Notes: generated by a model from the letters alone, not told the origin. A stretch of 64,000 nt of DNA from Sphaerolaimus hirsutus (GCA_964036195.1 OZ038452.1:22517785-22581784), one strand, 5' to 3'. Positions 33,601 to 46,689 are shown, counted from the stretch's first letter. Program-made: numbers and translations.

Positions 33601-36600
33601 GGGGCTAGCCCCCCCTTCCCGGGGTGAGACCAGAAAGTGGCCGGAAAATGCAACTTTTTCAACGTCAGCGTAAAAATTGCCGCCCCCTTGCAGACGTGCG
33701 CGCACGAGCGCCGCACGGCGCGCATCATTCAGCTTGGAACACCCATTATATTCCAGTGGGAAATCTGTTGCCGGTGTAGGCGAATTGTTTGGCGCTGGCG
33801 CCAAGGGAAACCATGGCGCCGTGGAGGAACTGGGACTGGCTGCGCTGGCGCTCTCGCCAAAAGGTTGGCGTTTTATTTTCTACGCGCCTGATTTAGGGAG
33901 TATTATCAAGGATGTATGCGGAGTTTAAGTCTTTGGATTTAGAGCCTGGCGCTATTTCGCGCATTGTATTTATTTCGTATTGAACGTCAACACACATTCA
34001 TTGTCGTGTCATCGACTTTCGTTTGTTTTCGTTTCACGTTGAAAATATAGGTGTTAGCGCCAGTAAGAAATGTTCCATGGCGATTGACGCTATTTTACAT
34101 CGCGTCCACTACAAAAGTGGCACGCAAAAAATGTTATTCCATATTTCCGATGCTGATTCCTTGCCCTTTTGAACGAAATCAATCGTTTCACTTCTGTTAC
34201 TGTTTAATTGCATAAAATACGGGTTAATTCTCAAAACCTCAAAACCAAACCTCAAAAAATCCCCCCTCAGGCCTTCAATCACACCTGCTCCCAAGCACTT
34301 CTTCGACTCAGCGGCACCCCCCAGTGGGACCCCCGAACCCAATCCGCAACCTATCGCTATCCCCGCACCACATTCACAAATTGCACGGACACATTCACTC
34401 GTTGATACCCGCCGAATCGGATAGTTTCACGGACAATTTGGTCAATGGGGGTGCGAGCAATGCTAATTCCGATAATCGAGGGGGTCCTAGGAGAAAGAGA
34501 TTGGTCAAGAAAATGGCCGTAGATTCGCAGCAGAGGGACGCGGGGGATGGGATGGATGTGAGTTGTTGTGGGGTTTTTTTTTTGGGGGGGTCTTTGATTG
34601 TTTATTGTATAATTAAATTAAGCGAAGACTTATATGCAGAAATTTACACAAATTTGTTGACAATTTTGCTATTTTCAAGCGATTTCGAGATAAACTTGGT
34701 GCGAAATCACTCAACATTTGCTCCACAGAGACGATTGCAGGGTGGGTCATGTGTAGGGTTGGAAAAAAAACGTTTTTTTTAACTCGATGTTTTTTAAAAA
34801 TAAAAAACGTTCTTTTTTAAAAGCTCCCAGATATGACCTAGTGTCAACATATATAGGTATATCAGACAGTGGCAATACTCTGTGATGTTATATATGACCA
34901 TATAATGGCTGTGGAGCCATGCGATAGCATTATAAGTGGTGATTTGTGTCAAAAATATCCATTTTTTTGTCGACACGTTCGTATATCGCCTTATAGTCGA
35001 ATGTTCGTGACTTCAGGTAAAATTTGGCACGGAATGGTGATGAAACAAGGTTATAAAAGGACGTTGTTACTTTGAGAGTGAAGTTACACACTGTGGAGGT
35101 ACATGGAAGCACATTACCTCAATATTATATACTAGATCAACATATGACGGCTTATAAACCCATGGTAGCACATAGAAATGGATACTTTGATACTAAAAAT
35201 GCCACAAAACTAATGAAAACAACCACCAATGTTCATTTGTGTGTGAAATTGCGCGCTTGCGCGCAAAAATTTTGCAAAATACCTAGTGCTTAGTACTAAA
35301 AGTTTCGGCCGATGTTTTTAAAAAAACAAACATTTCGGACGTCATGTTTTGAAAAAAACATCGGCCAACCCTAGTCACAGGGGTCTCCTAGGGGGGGGCT
35401 GGGGGGGGGGGCTGCCCCCCCCCAAATCCGTCAGCTATCTATTTATCCCGGAGGCCGCTCAGCTATCTATCTATCCCGAGGCAAAATTTTTGGCTACTAC
35501 CCCCTTAGCCCCCCCCAAATCGCTCAGCTACCTACCTATCTGGAGCGATTTTTGTAAAATTTTGTCACAATTTTCGCTCAAAATCCCTAATTTTCATACC
35601 AATTTATAGTTTTTCACCTTCAAAATTGCGGCTTTTGCCTATGTACATGTTTATATACCTATTTTTAGCCATTTTTAGCCCGTTTTTACCGATTTTTTCC
35701 CATTTTTGCCTTCTATGCACTGAAAAAACCTCTATATTTTGCCCCCGCGAGCCCCCCCCCCCCAAGCCCCCCCCAGACTCCCCCCCAGCCCCCCCCCCAG
35801 AAAATTTTTTCAGCTATCTATCCCTCCGGTGGAGCGATTTGCTATCTATCCAGCCCCCGCGAGGGCCAAAATCCTGGAGACCCCTGCATAGTCATGTGTA
35901 TTGTTACATAGTAGCCAATAAACTGTTGCTTCGGAGTGAGCAACAATTGGGGTGAAATTACCATAAATTGTTCCAAATATCTAGATATTTATCCAACCCC
36001 CCGGAAGATACCCCTGCTCATAACGGCACTGCAACATCTGGGGTGAAATTACCAAAAATTGTTCCAAATATCTAGATATCTATCCAACCCCCCGGAAGAT
36101 ACCCCTGCCCTGATTTGGGAGCTTTAAAAAAAACATTTTTGTTCCATGTCTAATACTTAACATAAATGCATTTGTTGCCTCTTTTCAGGTGGACGCATTC
36201 ACCCGTCGCTCTTCCCTACAGAAGCCCAACCAAAGCCAGATGCAGCGAAATTCGATCGCATTAACGTCAACTAATTTACGTCAACTCTCGCGGCAGCAAA
36301 GAAGCAGTTCGAAAAGTACGATAAAATCCGGCGGTGGTGACATTTCGAGCGCGGACGGCAGTTGCCATAGCGGCGTTATGGAACAGGATAAGTGGTTGGT
36401 TGGGGATAGGGTTGGGAAAAAGTCTTTTTAGACAGTACCTGGTTTAAAAACCTATAAAATTGCCTTGATTTACAGTGGTATTTTCCGGTATGGTGCAAAA
36501 GGACTGTTGAGTTTCTGAAGAATGTTTTGATTTCACAAAAACTGATATCTTTCTTGCTTGACTTTTACACAACTGAAAAAATCAATTTTCCCCATGCAGC

Positions 36601-37714
36601 GTGACTGATGATTCCGATGTGGACAGTGCACACAGCGATGCTCCCAGCGATGCGGGTGCCGACGGTTATTTAAAATTATAATTTTTGAAAAACTTTTTAA
36701 ATATTTTTTTAGAACTTTTTAAAGCTATCCGATTTTCAGGCGACGATGAACAAAGTGATTGGTTCCTCGAACAGTCCGTGTGCTCTGCTAGACCAATTAG
36801 TGATCAGGTGTGTTTTCTGTAAATTATCCCCCCTACACGCAAAACACACCAAAATATCTGACTCTCGCAAACACCCAATACCCAAAATACACTTAATCCT
36901 CCCTAAAAATTGAAAATACTCGCAGTTGGCATCAACATCGAGTACACCATCGACACCATTACCGGATCGGAACAACGAATGCATGGGGGTGCCTTGTTTG
37001 GGCGGGCGCACGTCGCTTCTTTTGGCAGCTTGCCGAGGACACCGAACCGATATTGGCGCCTTACCAAGTGTGGTTGAAAGTAGCGACACTGATATGAGTC
37101 AGACTAGCGCGAATACGGTTGGGTTGGACTGTGTTTGATTTGATTGAATTGTGGCCAAAACACTCGTACACATTGTAAATTTGGTAACTCATTTATCTGT
37201 CTTTGAGTTGACGAGGGTGAATGATTTTTGATTATCGTAAACAGTAGTTAATGGATTCCTCATTCTCGTAAACTCAAATGTGTTGAAAGCAGATTTATGA
37301 GTTCCCAAATTTATGTGGTTTACTAGCGCGCAGGTATTTATCTGTTTACATCGATGGAGAATATTTTAAAATGAATAAGACCCTGTTATGCATTTTCCAT
37401 TATAAAAAAAATCATCAACATCAAAATATCCTGATATCGCATCGAAATTTAGCATTTTACGCCGAATCAAAATCCGCGGCACTTTTCAATTTCACACAAG
37501 CTGCTAAAAACTAGCCGTGCAGGTAATTTCACCCATTTATTCTCAACTTAACGTCCACTATTCATTTCGCACCCAGGCGTTAGCTAGCGAAGTGTCTCGA
37601 GCGACAAATTCCTCCCAAGTGGGCGGAGCCGGGAATTCACTTTCTGCAGGCGGGTCAGGAAGTGGGGGGAGGATAAAATGCGTAATGTTGGGACATAAAA
37701 GGTGGCTGGCTAAG
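30685..37714 (+). CDS. GPATCH2: GPATCH2/GPATCH2L-like nuclear protein
   Basis: Exons, all in frame: 30685-30774, 30888-31002, 31276-31340, 32191-32308, 34271-34557, 36189-36391, 36600-36655, 36740-36807, then 36926 onward. The last either ends at TGA 37136-37138 (LDCV) or splices in phase 0 to 37577-37714. Landmarks of vertebrate GPATCH2, known from memory, appear in order: CKHLSDLVQALEASS (cf. HDLVSALEESS), a Ser/Asp-rich part with AAGSDTDS, IPAESDSFTDN then PRRKRLVKKMAVD (cf. RRRRKVKRMAVD), an acidic TDDSDVDSAHSDAPSDAG, and DDEQSDWF. LLAACRGHRTDIGALP may match the RRGFQARLSRLHG region. No G-patch (GWxxGxGLG) is visible downstream. GPATCH2L proteins lack it, so absence may be genuine, or the exon may be diverged or missed. 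The alternative donor at 30950 breaks the frame of later exons. Confidence 0.8.
31361..31928. mobile_element. hAT-like MITE with GGGATC words, 8-bp duplication CACTCACC
   Basis: The 568-bp element runs from TAGGGTTCAAACGGGAT to ATCCCGTTTGAACCCTA, perfect ends, with CACTCACC on both sides. The interior is arrays of GGGATC. It lies in the third intron of the GPATCH2-like gene, starting 20 bp after the donor. Confidence 0.93.
32481..32719. mobile_element. Inverted-repeat element, CTACACACACTAGTTTTCAC ends
   Basis: The left end CTACACACACTAGTTTTCAC and right end GTGAAAACTAGTGTGTGTAG are perfect mirrors over 20 bp, and AATGTG flanks both sides. Related single ends occur at 5431, 37829 and 55496. 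It lies in the fourth intron of the GPATCH2-like gene. Confidence 0.8.
33786..33857. repeat. Small GGCGCC cluster
   Basis: Several GGCGCC or TGGCGCTGGCGCC words within 70 bp, inside the fourth intron of the GPATCH2-like gene. No element ends were identified. Confidence 0.6.
34754..35373. mobile_element. hAT-like MITE, TAGGGTTGG ends, duplication GTCATGTG (split)
   Basis: The element runs from TAGGGTTGGAAAAAAAACG to GGCCAACCCTA. GTCATGTG precedes it at 34746-34753. On the right, GTCA is followed by the element 35378-35886 and its duplication, then TGTG, so the right copy is perfect once the later insertion is removed. Confidence 0.88.
35378..35886. mobile_element. hAT-like MITE, CAGGGGTCTCC ends, nested in a target duplication
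   Basis: The 509-bp element runs from CAGGGGTCTCCTAGGG to CCTGGAGACCCCTG. Flanks CCTAGTCA and CATAGTCA match at 7 of 8. The interior has long G and C runs and GCTATCTATCTATCC words. A second copy is at 43437-43953. Confidence 0.88.
35949..36107 (+). repeat. Tandem duplication of a ~70-bp transposon end
   Basis: Two direct copies of GGGTGAAATTACC...CCCCGGAAGATACCCCTG separated by ~22 bp. CCGGAAGATACCCCTG looks like an hAT-type terminus (complement CAGGGGTATCTTCCGG), and a related single end starts at 41670. Confidence 0.6.
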
Positions 37715-37992
37715 GTTCGTTTGGCATTTTGCGGGTGATTTATGTGGTATGAAATCAGGGTGCGTGACACGAGAATTACGTTCCGTGTAAACCATGTTTT
37801 ACGCTATGGGATTTGGGCCAGTGAGGCCATACACACACTAGTTGACCATGGCACCGGGTGTCATGTCAACTGGACTGACCGGTTTCCATTCAGATTTTAG
37901 TTGATGGATCGCGAAACGGTGTTGAAATGCACATCAATATCAATATAGATGTGCACTTTGACAATCGTTGTAAATCGCTTCGAACACTCGAC

Positions 37993-38589
37993 TAGGGTTC
38001 AAACGGGATCCCGATCCCGGATCCCGTGAAATTCCGGGATTTACCAGTCCCGATCCCGATCCCGATCCCGAAACCCCAATCCCGATCCCGATCCCGATCC
38101 CGAAATCTCAAAAATACCAATCCCGATCCCGATCCCGAAAATTTTCAAATCCCGATCCCGATCCCGAGAAACTCCCAAGTCCGGGATCCCGATCCCGGAA
38201 AAATTAGTGGAAATTATAAGAAGTGAAATAATGACGTTTTTGCATGCAAAAAAGTGGATGCAAACCCCCAGCGTCAATTTGATGCCACTTTTCTGGCATC
38301 CAACAGTGTTTTGAGACCTTTATGAACAACTGTGAATGCCAGAAAATTGGCTAAAATCTCTATCCCTAGAACCCAATCCCGATCCTGGAAAAATGCCTAT
38401 CCCAATCCCGATCCCGTGACCCCAATCCCGGCCAATCCCGATCCCGATCCCGATCCCGAAATCTCAAAAAACCAATCCCGATCCCAATCCCGATCCCGAA
38501 ACCCAAATCCCGATTCCGATCCCGAAATCTCAAAAAGTGAATCCCGATCCCGATCCCGATCCCGAAAAGTCAATCCCGTTTGAACCCTA
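37993..38589. mobile_element. hAT-like MITE with ATCCCG words, 8-bp duplication CACTCGAC
   Basis: The 597-bp element runs from TAGGGTTCAAACGGGAT to TTGAACCCTA with CACTCGAC duplicated perfectly (37985-37992 and 38590-38597). It is an inverted relative of 31361-31928. Confidence 0.93.
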
Positions 38590-39085
38590 CACTCGACTCG
38601 AGCTTTCAGCACAAAAAAAATTCAAAAATTAACCCGACCTGTGTTGATAAACGCCTTGACTGTCAAAAAGGTATTTTTGAGACGAAAATCAGAAAAAATC
38701 AAGTATCATCCCTAATCCCTACAGTCATCTCCCTCGGCGACCCTACACGCCCTAAATCGAAAATTGAGTCGATTCATTCGCGACAAAGGTGCAACTGAAT
38801 TGCGCTTTTCGCACGTGAGAAATTCGGATAAAAGACAGCTTTTGGTTCTGGCGAGATCTCATGGATTGCATGTGCGCGTCGAGTTTAGAAGGAGAAGGGA
38901 TGTCATGGTTTTGGGGAAGAGGGAGTGATTTGCTTTTTTGGTGTGCCATTTTTGAGATACATGACTGGCGGGACTGCATGTCTATTGAGTTTAAATGTCC
39001 TACAGAGTGTATTGTAAATTTTAATGGAGTCCCATGTGTTAAAAGTATTTAGGTATCCTATTTCCATTTACAGGAATATTCGGTC

Positions 39086-39499
39086 TACCGTATTTCTCCG
39101 TGTAAACTGCCCGGGCGTTATACAAAACCGAGGCACTTCTCGGTAACCTCTTTTGAAAACTTGTATAACGCCCGGGCGTTAAATCATTGCGAGGGGGGCG
39201 TTATGCAAGGAAAAATTTTGCTTAAATATTTACATAATTTGTGTTCCCTCCCCGTGTGCACCGAATTCAATGGAAAAACGTACATTCCGCGGAATAACAA
39301 TGCGTGCCGCAAGGCACAACGTTCAAATAGTTCAAACCACGTGGACCTTTCATTACCATTCAGCTTGATTTGTCCTGAAAATATTCCCACTTCGCTAATG
39401 TTTTTGGAACCAAGCATAGCGCCCCGGGGGCGCTATACAGCTGTATAACGCCCCTGGCGTTGTGCACGGGGGGGCGGTTTACACGGAGAAATACGGTAC
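39086..39499. mobile_element. TACCGTAT-family MITE (CTCCGTGTAAA sub-family)
   Basis: The 414-bp element runs from TACCGTATTTCTCCGTGTAA to TTACACGGAGAAATACGGTA. Arms carry GCCCGGGCGTTATAC and its mirror. Confidence 0.9.
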
Positions 39500-40287
39500 A
39501 CTAGAAGTTATTTTTAGGTCTGCATTGATGTCTAGGTCTGCGGTGTACCAGAAGAAAAAAAATCTGGCTGTGCTCAGTGTTCGCTTTTGTTGCACATCTT
39601 TATTTTTGGATTTCCCGAATTTTTGAATTTGAATTTTTTTTAAAAGATTTTTGCTTAAGTATCATGTTTCCTTCTACTTTTTTCATTAAAAGTCATTAAC
39701 TCAAGTCATTACATTTTTTATGCGTCTGCTAAATTATGTTTTTCTGTTGCTTCTAGGGATGAAAAAAAACTTTTTTAACGATTCTGTATGAGAAAAAACC
39801 TGTCTTCTTCAAAGGTTTCATAAGGTTTTTTTAAAGCGTTCAAATATGGCATAGATATCGACATACAGGTATTTTTATCAGATAAGTAACGGTACTTTTT
39901 TACATTGCCATACAATGGTCGTGTAGCCATTGCTATACGGTCGTGTAACCATCATAACAAGGGCGATAGGGAGGTGTAAATTGTCGGAATTTTGGTGTAA
40001 CATTGTTACGGAAGATTGTAGCTGACTTTTCTTTCCTTGCGTTTTTAAGAATCGTTTTGAAAAACGGCTAAAAAACTTCAGCCATCGTTAATTGCTTCAT
40101 TTGATAGTTTTGATAAATTTTCTAATTATTACCCAAGGGCTTTATTTTACATGTGAATTTTTGTAATTTATACCTATGTTGTGAATAAAATGTCAAGTAA
40201 ATATGTAAAATATCTCGTGAACCCGGCTCGAATGTCACGGCCAATTTTCAGTCTTAGTATCAGTCATTGCGAGATCATTTTTTTGAG

Positions 40288-41443
40288 TACCGTATTTCTC
40301 CCAATAGAACGGCATACCTCGAATAGAAGAAGGGCACCTCCAATAGATCGTGTTTTCGCTAATTTCTGCACTCACGAAAACAATGGCTGATTACAATAGA
40401 ACTGCAGCTAAAAAAATACTTTGTAAGAGTGCCACCACACAAAAAAATGAAACAAATGGATGGTGAGTAGGGTTGGAAAAAAATCGATTTTTTTTAATGA
40501 CCCCGATTTTTTTTAAAAAAAATCGATTTTTTTAAATAAAAATCGATTTTTTTTAATAAAAATCGCTGGGGTCAAAATTAGCCCCATTTCTGCCTAAAAT
40601 CGCCTCTGGGGTTGATAAAAGCCATATAAATTGGTAGGGAGTGCACACTTATACTTTATGTGCTAATATAAGTACAGTAGAGCTTCGGAAAAGCTTGAAA
40701 GTCAGTTATTTTTAAGTGTAAATGTAATTAAATTGTTATTTTTGTGACGTGAATCACACTTCATTGACAATTTGCAATTTTGTTTGCAGAAATAGCATGT
40801 TCTTGCTCAGAACAAAATATAAATGATATTGGAAGTGAACATGGATGCATTTTGCATAAATGTTTGATGTGACAACACAAAGCATAACTATGAATACTTC
40901 CTAAAATAATTCACAGCCTACCTTACACGCTTAAAAGCACACATAAATGGGTACTACACTCCCCAAAGTGGTTGTCAAAGCCATGAAAAAAGCAACTTGT
41001 GGATTGCTTGCATGAAAGTGCGCGCTCGCGCGCAAAATTTTTGCATTTTACCTAGTGCTTGAGTACCAAAAATTTTTGCCAGCGATTTTTTTTAAAAAAA
41101 ATCGGTACGGGTGCTGCGATTTTTTTTTAAAAAAATCGAAATTTTTTTAAAAAAAATCGCTTGCCAACCCTAATGGTGAGAACACTCAATAAGAAGAAGT
41201 ACGGTATTTGCAGTCATTTTTGTGTTACTTTTCCCTTCATTTTTGCCGCTATTTCTACTTCAATAATGCAGGCTCCTCTTCTATTCAAATGCCGTTTCCG
41301 TTTTGATGCCATTGATGTTTCCTTTTCGTTTCCGAAACGCTACCGTTTCTCGTAACTGCTTAAAAATGGTGGAACATGTTCTTCTATTGGATGGGCCTTG
41401 CCCTTCTCGTTCAGCTTGCAATTTTATTATGTAAAATACGGTA
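40288..41443. mobile_element. TACCGTAT-family MITE (AATAGAACG sub-family), interrupted
   Basis: It starts TACCGTATTTCTCCCAATAG and ends with GTAAAATACGGTA, and both sides have CTTCTATTGGA-like words. Removing the nested element at 40468-41172 leaves about 450 bp, the usual size of this superfamily. Confidence 0.75.
40468..41172. mobile_element. hAT-like MITE, TAGGGTTGG ends, 8-bp duplication ATGGTGAG
   Basis: The 705-bp element runs from TAGGGTTGGAAAAAAATCG to TTGCCAACCCTA. ATGGTGAG is perfect on both sides. The ends contain AAAAATCGATTTTTTTT arrays. It is nested in 40288-41443. Confidence 0.93.
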
Positions 41444-43436
41444 GCCTATACTCCTCGAACTGCATGCTGCACCAGAATGTTTCTATATTTTGACATAAGG
41501 GCACCTATATAATCCTGCTTAACCGGCAGCGATAGTGGGAGTAATTTAATGGGATTAGAGAAAAAAATTGTTGTTTTTTCTTCTGTTCAGATATGATATG
41601 GTGAATTTTATTGTAAAGTAGTGTCCGGGCCGAACGCTCAAATGCCAATTAAGTACCTGATGCAAGGACAGGGGTATCTTGAATTTCGACCCTCTGAGTG
41701 GTTGGATAGATAGCAAATCGCTCCTCCTGAGGGATAGATAGCTGAAAAATTTTCTGGAGGGGGGGGGGGTGTGGTGGTTCGATATATAGGCTTTCTCGTG
41801 GCGTAGAAGGAAGAAAAGGGAGAAAAATCGCTAAAAGTAGGTGTAAAATAGCTAAAAATGGGTATACAAGAGCATATAGTACTAAAAATAGCTGAAAATA
41901 GGCAAATAGGAACCAGAACTATGATTTTGGAAGTGAAAATCTATAAAACGGTATGAAAAATAGCGATTTTTTAGCGATCATTTTGGGCGCATACTTTGCG
42001 GTCCGCCGAGTATACCTATTTTTTTTATTGGAGAACATGGAAACACAGAAATAAGAACGGTTATCGGAGCATAGAATATTAGTGATGTAAAAGCGACATG
42101 GCACTAGTGCCAAAGCAAGAAGCGCCATTTTGCTGCAGCGCTATTGGCCCAAGAAATGTGTCATGGTGCTTTTGGCGCTTGGGGCTTTTTTGGTGGCGCC
42201 AGAAACAATAGTGACTGGCGTTGGCGCTAGCGCTAACGCAATAAGCGCCATGGCGCTTTGACACTTGGCGCCATGGGGATATGGCGCTAAGGTTTAGAAA
42301 AGCTTCATGGCGCTTGGCGCCAAAGTGTTGGCACTTTTTACATCAACATTGAGAAGACAGCTGCAACCGCCAGCTCTCCACAGAGCTGAGGGCTAACCCT
42401 AAACCCAAAAAGAAAACTAAAAACAGGTGTATTACTTCCTGAAGAAGAAAAAAACAGATTTTTTTAAAAAATTTATCCATCATTGACCTCTTGATAAGTG
42501 GGTGTTGCACATCAGAAATTGCATGTTAGTGGTTGTATTTTTGCAAAGCCCTTACACTCATTTTAAACATAGAAGCCTTTATTAATCCAGTAATCAATTA
42601 GTGTTTATATATTTTCTTTGACACCAACAAAGTTCTTTTTTTTCTTCCCCTGTATATCTGCACAAGTCACATACCAAAATGAATGGGGAAGGGCTGGCCC
42701 GGATTCAGGATGGCATATTATATTCTGAATGTTATGGCTGGTTGTAACAGTGTCATACAATGAGGAAAAAAGGGAATTTGAATGTTTTGTAAATATACCT
42801 ACCTATTCTCTAATTTCTATTTCTGTCATCATGAACATGATTCCAGTGCCCTGGAAATCGTTTTTTCAATCTACATTTAAAGCTCCATTTATCCTAGCTT
42901 GTGTGGACAAGGTGCAGAACAGGCCCACTCTCAATTGAAAAACAATATGCAATCTGTATTTTGCATGCCTGAAGCGGTGTCCAGAGTTGTTAAAAGTACC
43001 GAAATTTATTCAAAGTATTTATTTTTTTACGTATTTAACGTAAAGTATGTAAAGTGCCAACCCTGTAAAATGTCAAATGTTATATGTTATGCAAAGTATT
43101 AAAAATCATGTAAAATGACCTGTAACATAGCAAACATACACTTGTCATTTTACATGTCTTATGAAACTCTGCATGACATTCCCCATTATACAAAGACTTT
43201 TTAACGTTCTGGGACTGCCCCCAGCTTGCAGACCGACTATTTTTTATCTCGTTGGGTGAATCATTCCACTACAATCAAAGCGTCAAAACCCTAGCTGGTG
43301 TAAGCAACAACTAAACTGTCATTTTAAAAATTATGTTTTCCACGTCACTTCCATGGGTGAGTTTTGTGAAAATATACAGCTGCGCTTAATGTCTGTCATA
43401 TGTATTTGTATGCTAAATTTTTGCATACCACTATTC
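41444..43436. other. No supported gene; repeat fragments
   Basis: It contains a one-sided CAGGGGTATCTTG terminus at 41670 with GATAGATAGC words, a palindromic TGGCGCTTGGCGCC array at 42080-42345 starting TAGTGATGTAAAAGCG, and GTAAAATGTCAAATG words at 43054-43225. No exons were recognised. Confidence 0.5.
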
Positions 43437-43953
43437 CAGTGGTCTTCTAGGGGGGGGGGGGCTGCCCCCCCCCCAAATCGGCCAGCTATCTATCTATCCC
43501 GGAGGCCGCTCAGCTATCTATCTATCCCGAGGTAAAATTTTTGGCTACTACCCCCAAAGACTCCCCCCGCCCCCAAATCGCTCAGCTATCTATCTATCTA
43601 TCTGGAGTCGTGTTTGAGAAATTTTGCCCCAATTATCGCTCAAAATCACTAACTTTCGCACCTTTTTATAGTTTTTCACCTTCAAAATCGTGCTTTCTGG
43701 CTATATACATAGTTATATACCTATTTTTAGCCATTTTATACCTACTTTTGGCTACTCTTAACTGATTATTAGCGATTTTTTTGCCCTTTCTGCCTTTTTA
43801 ACCTTGAAAAAGCCTATATATTGTGCCCCCGCCAGCCCCCCCCCAAGCCCCCCAGCCCCCCCCCCCAGAAAAATTTTCAGCTATCTGTCCCTCGTGAGGA
43901 GCGATTTGCTATCTACCCAGCCCCCGCGAGGGCCAAAATCCTGGAGGCCCCTG
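43437..43953. mobile_element. hAT-like MITE, CAGTGGTCTTC ends
   Basis: Related to 35378-35886. It begins CAGTGGTCTTCTAGGGG and ends CCTGGAGGCCCCTG. Flanks CACTATTC and CACCATTC match at 7 of 8. Confidence 0.85.
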
Positions 43954-44183
43954 CACCATTCTTCAATAAATTAGATCAGCAATGGCAAACTCTTCGAAGA
44001 AAAGTGCTGAAATTTGCCGAGGTGTTATTTTTCTATTTTAAAGTTATTCTCCCTTTTAGGACTGTTGAAATGAGTTTTCAAAGTTGTGGACCGCAAATGT
44101 CTTTTTCCGAATAAAACAGCATCATGACGTCATCGTTGATTTTTTTCAAAAAATAGTAAATGGTTCCTGGCACGAAACATATT

Positions 44184-44546
44184 TACAGTCTTTCCTCGAT
44201 TAAGCCCCCCTCGATAACCCCCCTCGAATAACTTCCCCCCCTGTTAGCTGACTGAAGAAAAAATACCCCCCCCTCGAAAAACCGCCCCCCCCCTCTTTAA
44301 TGGGTGACGGAGACGTCCATAAAAGACGTCTTTATGTATGTTTTTTTCAAAAGCCATGTATTTTTTTGCAGCTAATCTTCACTAGCATTGATTTCATTGC
44401 ATGAATTATGGGATTTCAACCCTTTTCATACAACATTGATCATGCATGTTATTTTACTTAATAACTTCCCCCTGGAATAAATCCCCCTCAAAAAGTTCTG
44501 AAGAAAAAAAATAACTCCCCGGGGGACTTATTCAAGAATATACGGT
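44184..44546. mobile_element. TACCGTAT-family MITE (CGAATAA sub-family)
   Basis: The left end has decayed to TACAGTCTTTCCTCGATTAA. The right end is TTATTCAAGAATATACGGTA. Arms are C-runs separated by TCGAATAAC. Confidence 0.75.
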
Positions 44547-45494
44547 ACGTTGTACTTTGTTTCTCGGTTGCTATTTTGCAGGGCATTTTCCATGACTTTT
44601 GAGACTTTGCATAACATTTTACATTTTACAGGGTCTGGGCTTGGCGCCTGCTCGCGCGTTATTGTCTAAGACATACTTGAAGACTCAGACATGAACACAT
44701 TTCCGAAGTATTACTTCGGTGTCCGCCGAGTGTATTTATGTAATGACAATGGCCCAACACGCGATAGAACAAAACAAAACTTGCAAAACATAATAAAAGT
44801 ATCAAAATGGCTGGAAAAATTAACAATTTGTAATCTAGTGCAGAACAATACAGATTAATACATTTTTGAAAAATACCTTAGAAGTTTCGATTTTTTGGAC
44901 TGGATACATCTCATCTGGTGGTGGAATGGCGCCATGATGCTGGCGCCCTTGAATGGCGCCAAAGGGCGGCAGCGCCGTTCGCGCTTAGCGTCCTTTTCTC
45001 TGGCGCCAGTGTTTTGAATGGCGCCAAGATGCCGCGATGAGAGTTGATTTTTGGTCTATTTTTAAGTGCCATGATTTAAGATGATATGATTTTTTTTGTA
45101 TTTAGCATTTTACCTATGTAATTTCTTGCTCACACTGAAAGTTTAGGTTATGTCCGTCAGGGTTGGTTTTATAAAAATCATTTGTATACAAATTGTATAA
45201 AAATGTATTTTATTTTAATTTTATTCTTGTTTCATTTTATTTTATTCCAAAATGTAAATAAAATAATAAAAGGAACCATTTTACAAAAAATTTACAAAAA
45301 TTTTCCAAAAAATCGAATCTTGCATGCAAGGCCAGTAAAATGTTATCATTAGATGTAAACATGGAAAACTCCCAAGTGAAATTTTTTCATTACTTTGCAA
45401 AAGTTGCATGCAGTAGGTATTGTTAGCTAGTTAAAAGTGTAAAGTTACAATCATTGATAACAATGGTTTACATTTTTGGTACAACGACAACTGA

Positions 45495-45880
45495 AGGGTG
45501 CAGGGTGTAAAATGTCATGCAAAGTGTCAATTGTCATGACATATGTAAAGTAAAGTGTCAAATGTCATGTCAAATGTCAAGCAAAGTGTCAATTGTCATG
45601 ACAAATGTCATGGAAAGTGTAAATTGTTTATTCAAATCAAATATTTTTGTATCCAAATCATTTTGTATCGAAATCTGTTCGCATAAGATCTGGATACAAA
45701 AACAACAACAAGATTTGGATACAAAACATAAAATTAGGAGACAATGTGCTTCACACTTCACACTTTAACTTATATTTGTCATGACAATTCACACTTTACT
45801 TTACATTTGTCATGACAATTGACACTTTGCATGACATTTTACATGACATTTTACACTTCACAGAGCTTGGTACAGCCCCC
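45495..45880. repeat. AAAGTGTCAAATGTCATG palindromic array
   Basis: Left half: repeated GTCATGCAAAGTGTCAATT. Right half: the complement TTGACACTTTGCATGAC. The centre is a 100-bp AT-rich loop with ATTTGGATACAAA and its mirror. Confidence 0.7.
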
Positions 45881-46689
45881 AGTTCCCAAAATAGAAAAAG
45901 GTACAAACTCAAGCAACACAACAAATTTTTACAAAAAATATTTATTTTTTATACAATTTTACAAAAATTCGATTTTTTAATACAATTTTACAAATGTTTT
46001 ACGAAAATTCGAATTTTTATACAATTTATTATTTCTATTTTGAAATTTTCCATTTTATTTTATTCTTAAATTTTCCATTTCATTTTTATGTTATTTTTAT
46101 TATTTTCTGAGATTTTGCCAACCGTGAGCATCCTTCCACACTGATATTCACATGAGGGTTTTTTTCATTAGTTTTGTGAAATGAAGTGTTGAAACTTCAT
46201 TTCTATATGCTAGCATGTGAAAAATTAAATAGTAATTAAATGAGTGATCATAAAAATAGATTTGTAATATCGGGTGGGCGCGCCAGCGCCATCCCTCGCT
46301 GCCGGGGGAGGGTGCAAGCGACCCACCCATAATATGGTCAGAGACAGCAAAATGCGGAAATTAAAACTCAAATAACTCTAGAACGCGAAAAGCTATTAGG
46401 AAACCGTATACACTGTTGGAAAGCCCGTGTCGGAAAGTACCCGACTCCAATTTTCAGATTGATTGGTTCAGTTTAAAAAAAGTTATTCAAGATTTTACTA
46501 CTGAGGTGGCATTCTTGTTGTTGTTGTTGTTGTTGTTCTTGTTCACCCGAAATTCTTCAAAGTGGAATAACCTCGCTGAAACACAACCGATTTTCCTGGA
46601 TGATGGCTCATATGAAAGAGCATATGATGCCATTTATTATTTTATCAAAATATTTTCACAGGCTCCGCCCACACAGCAAAAACAGCGCT

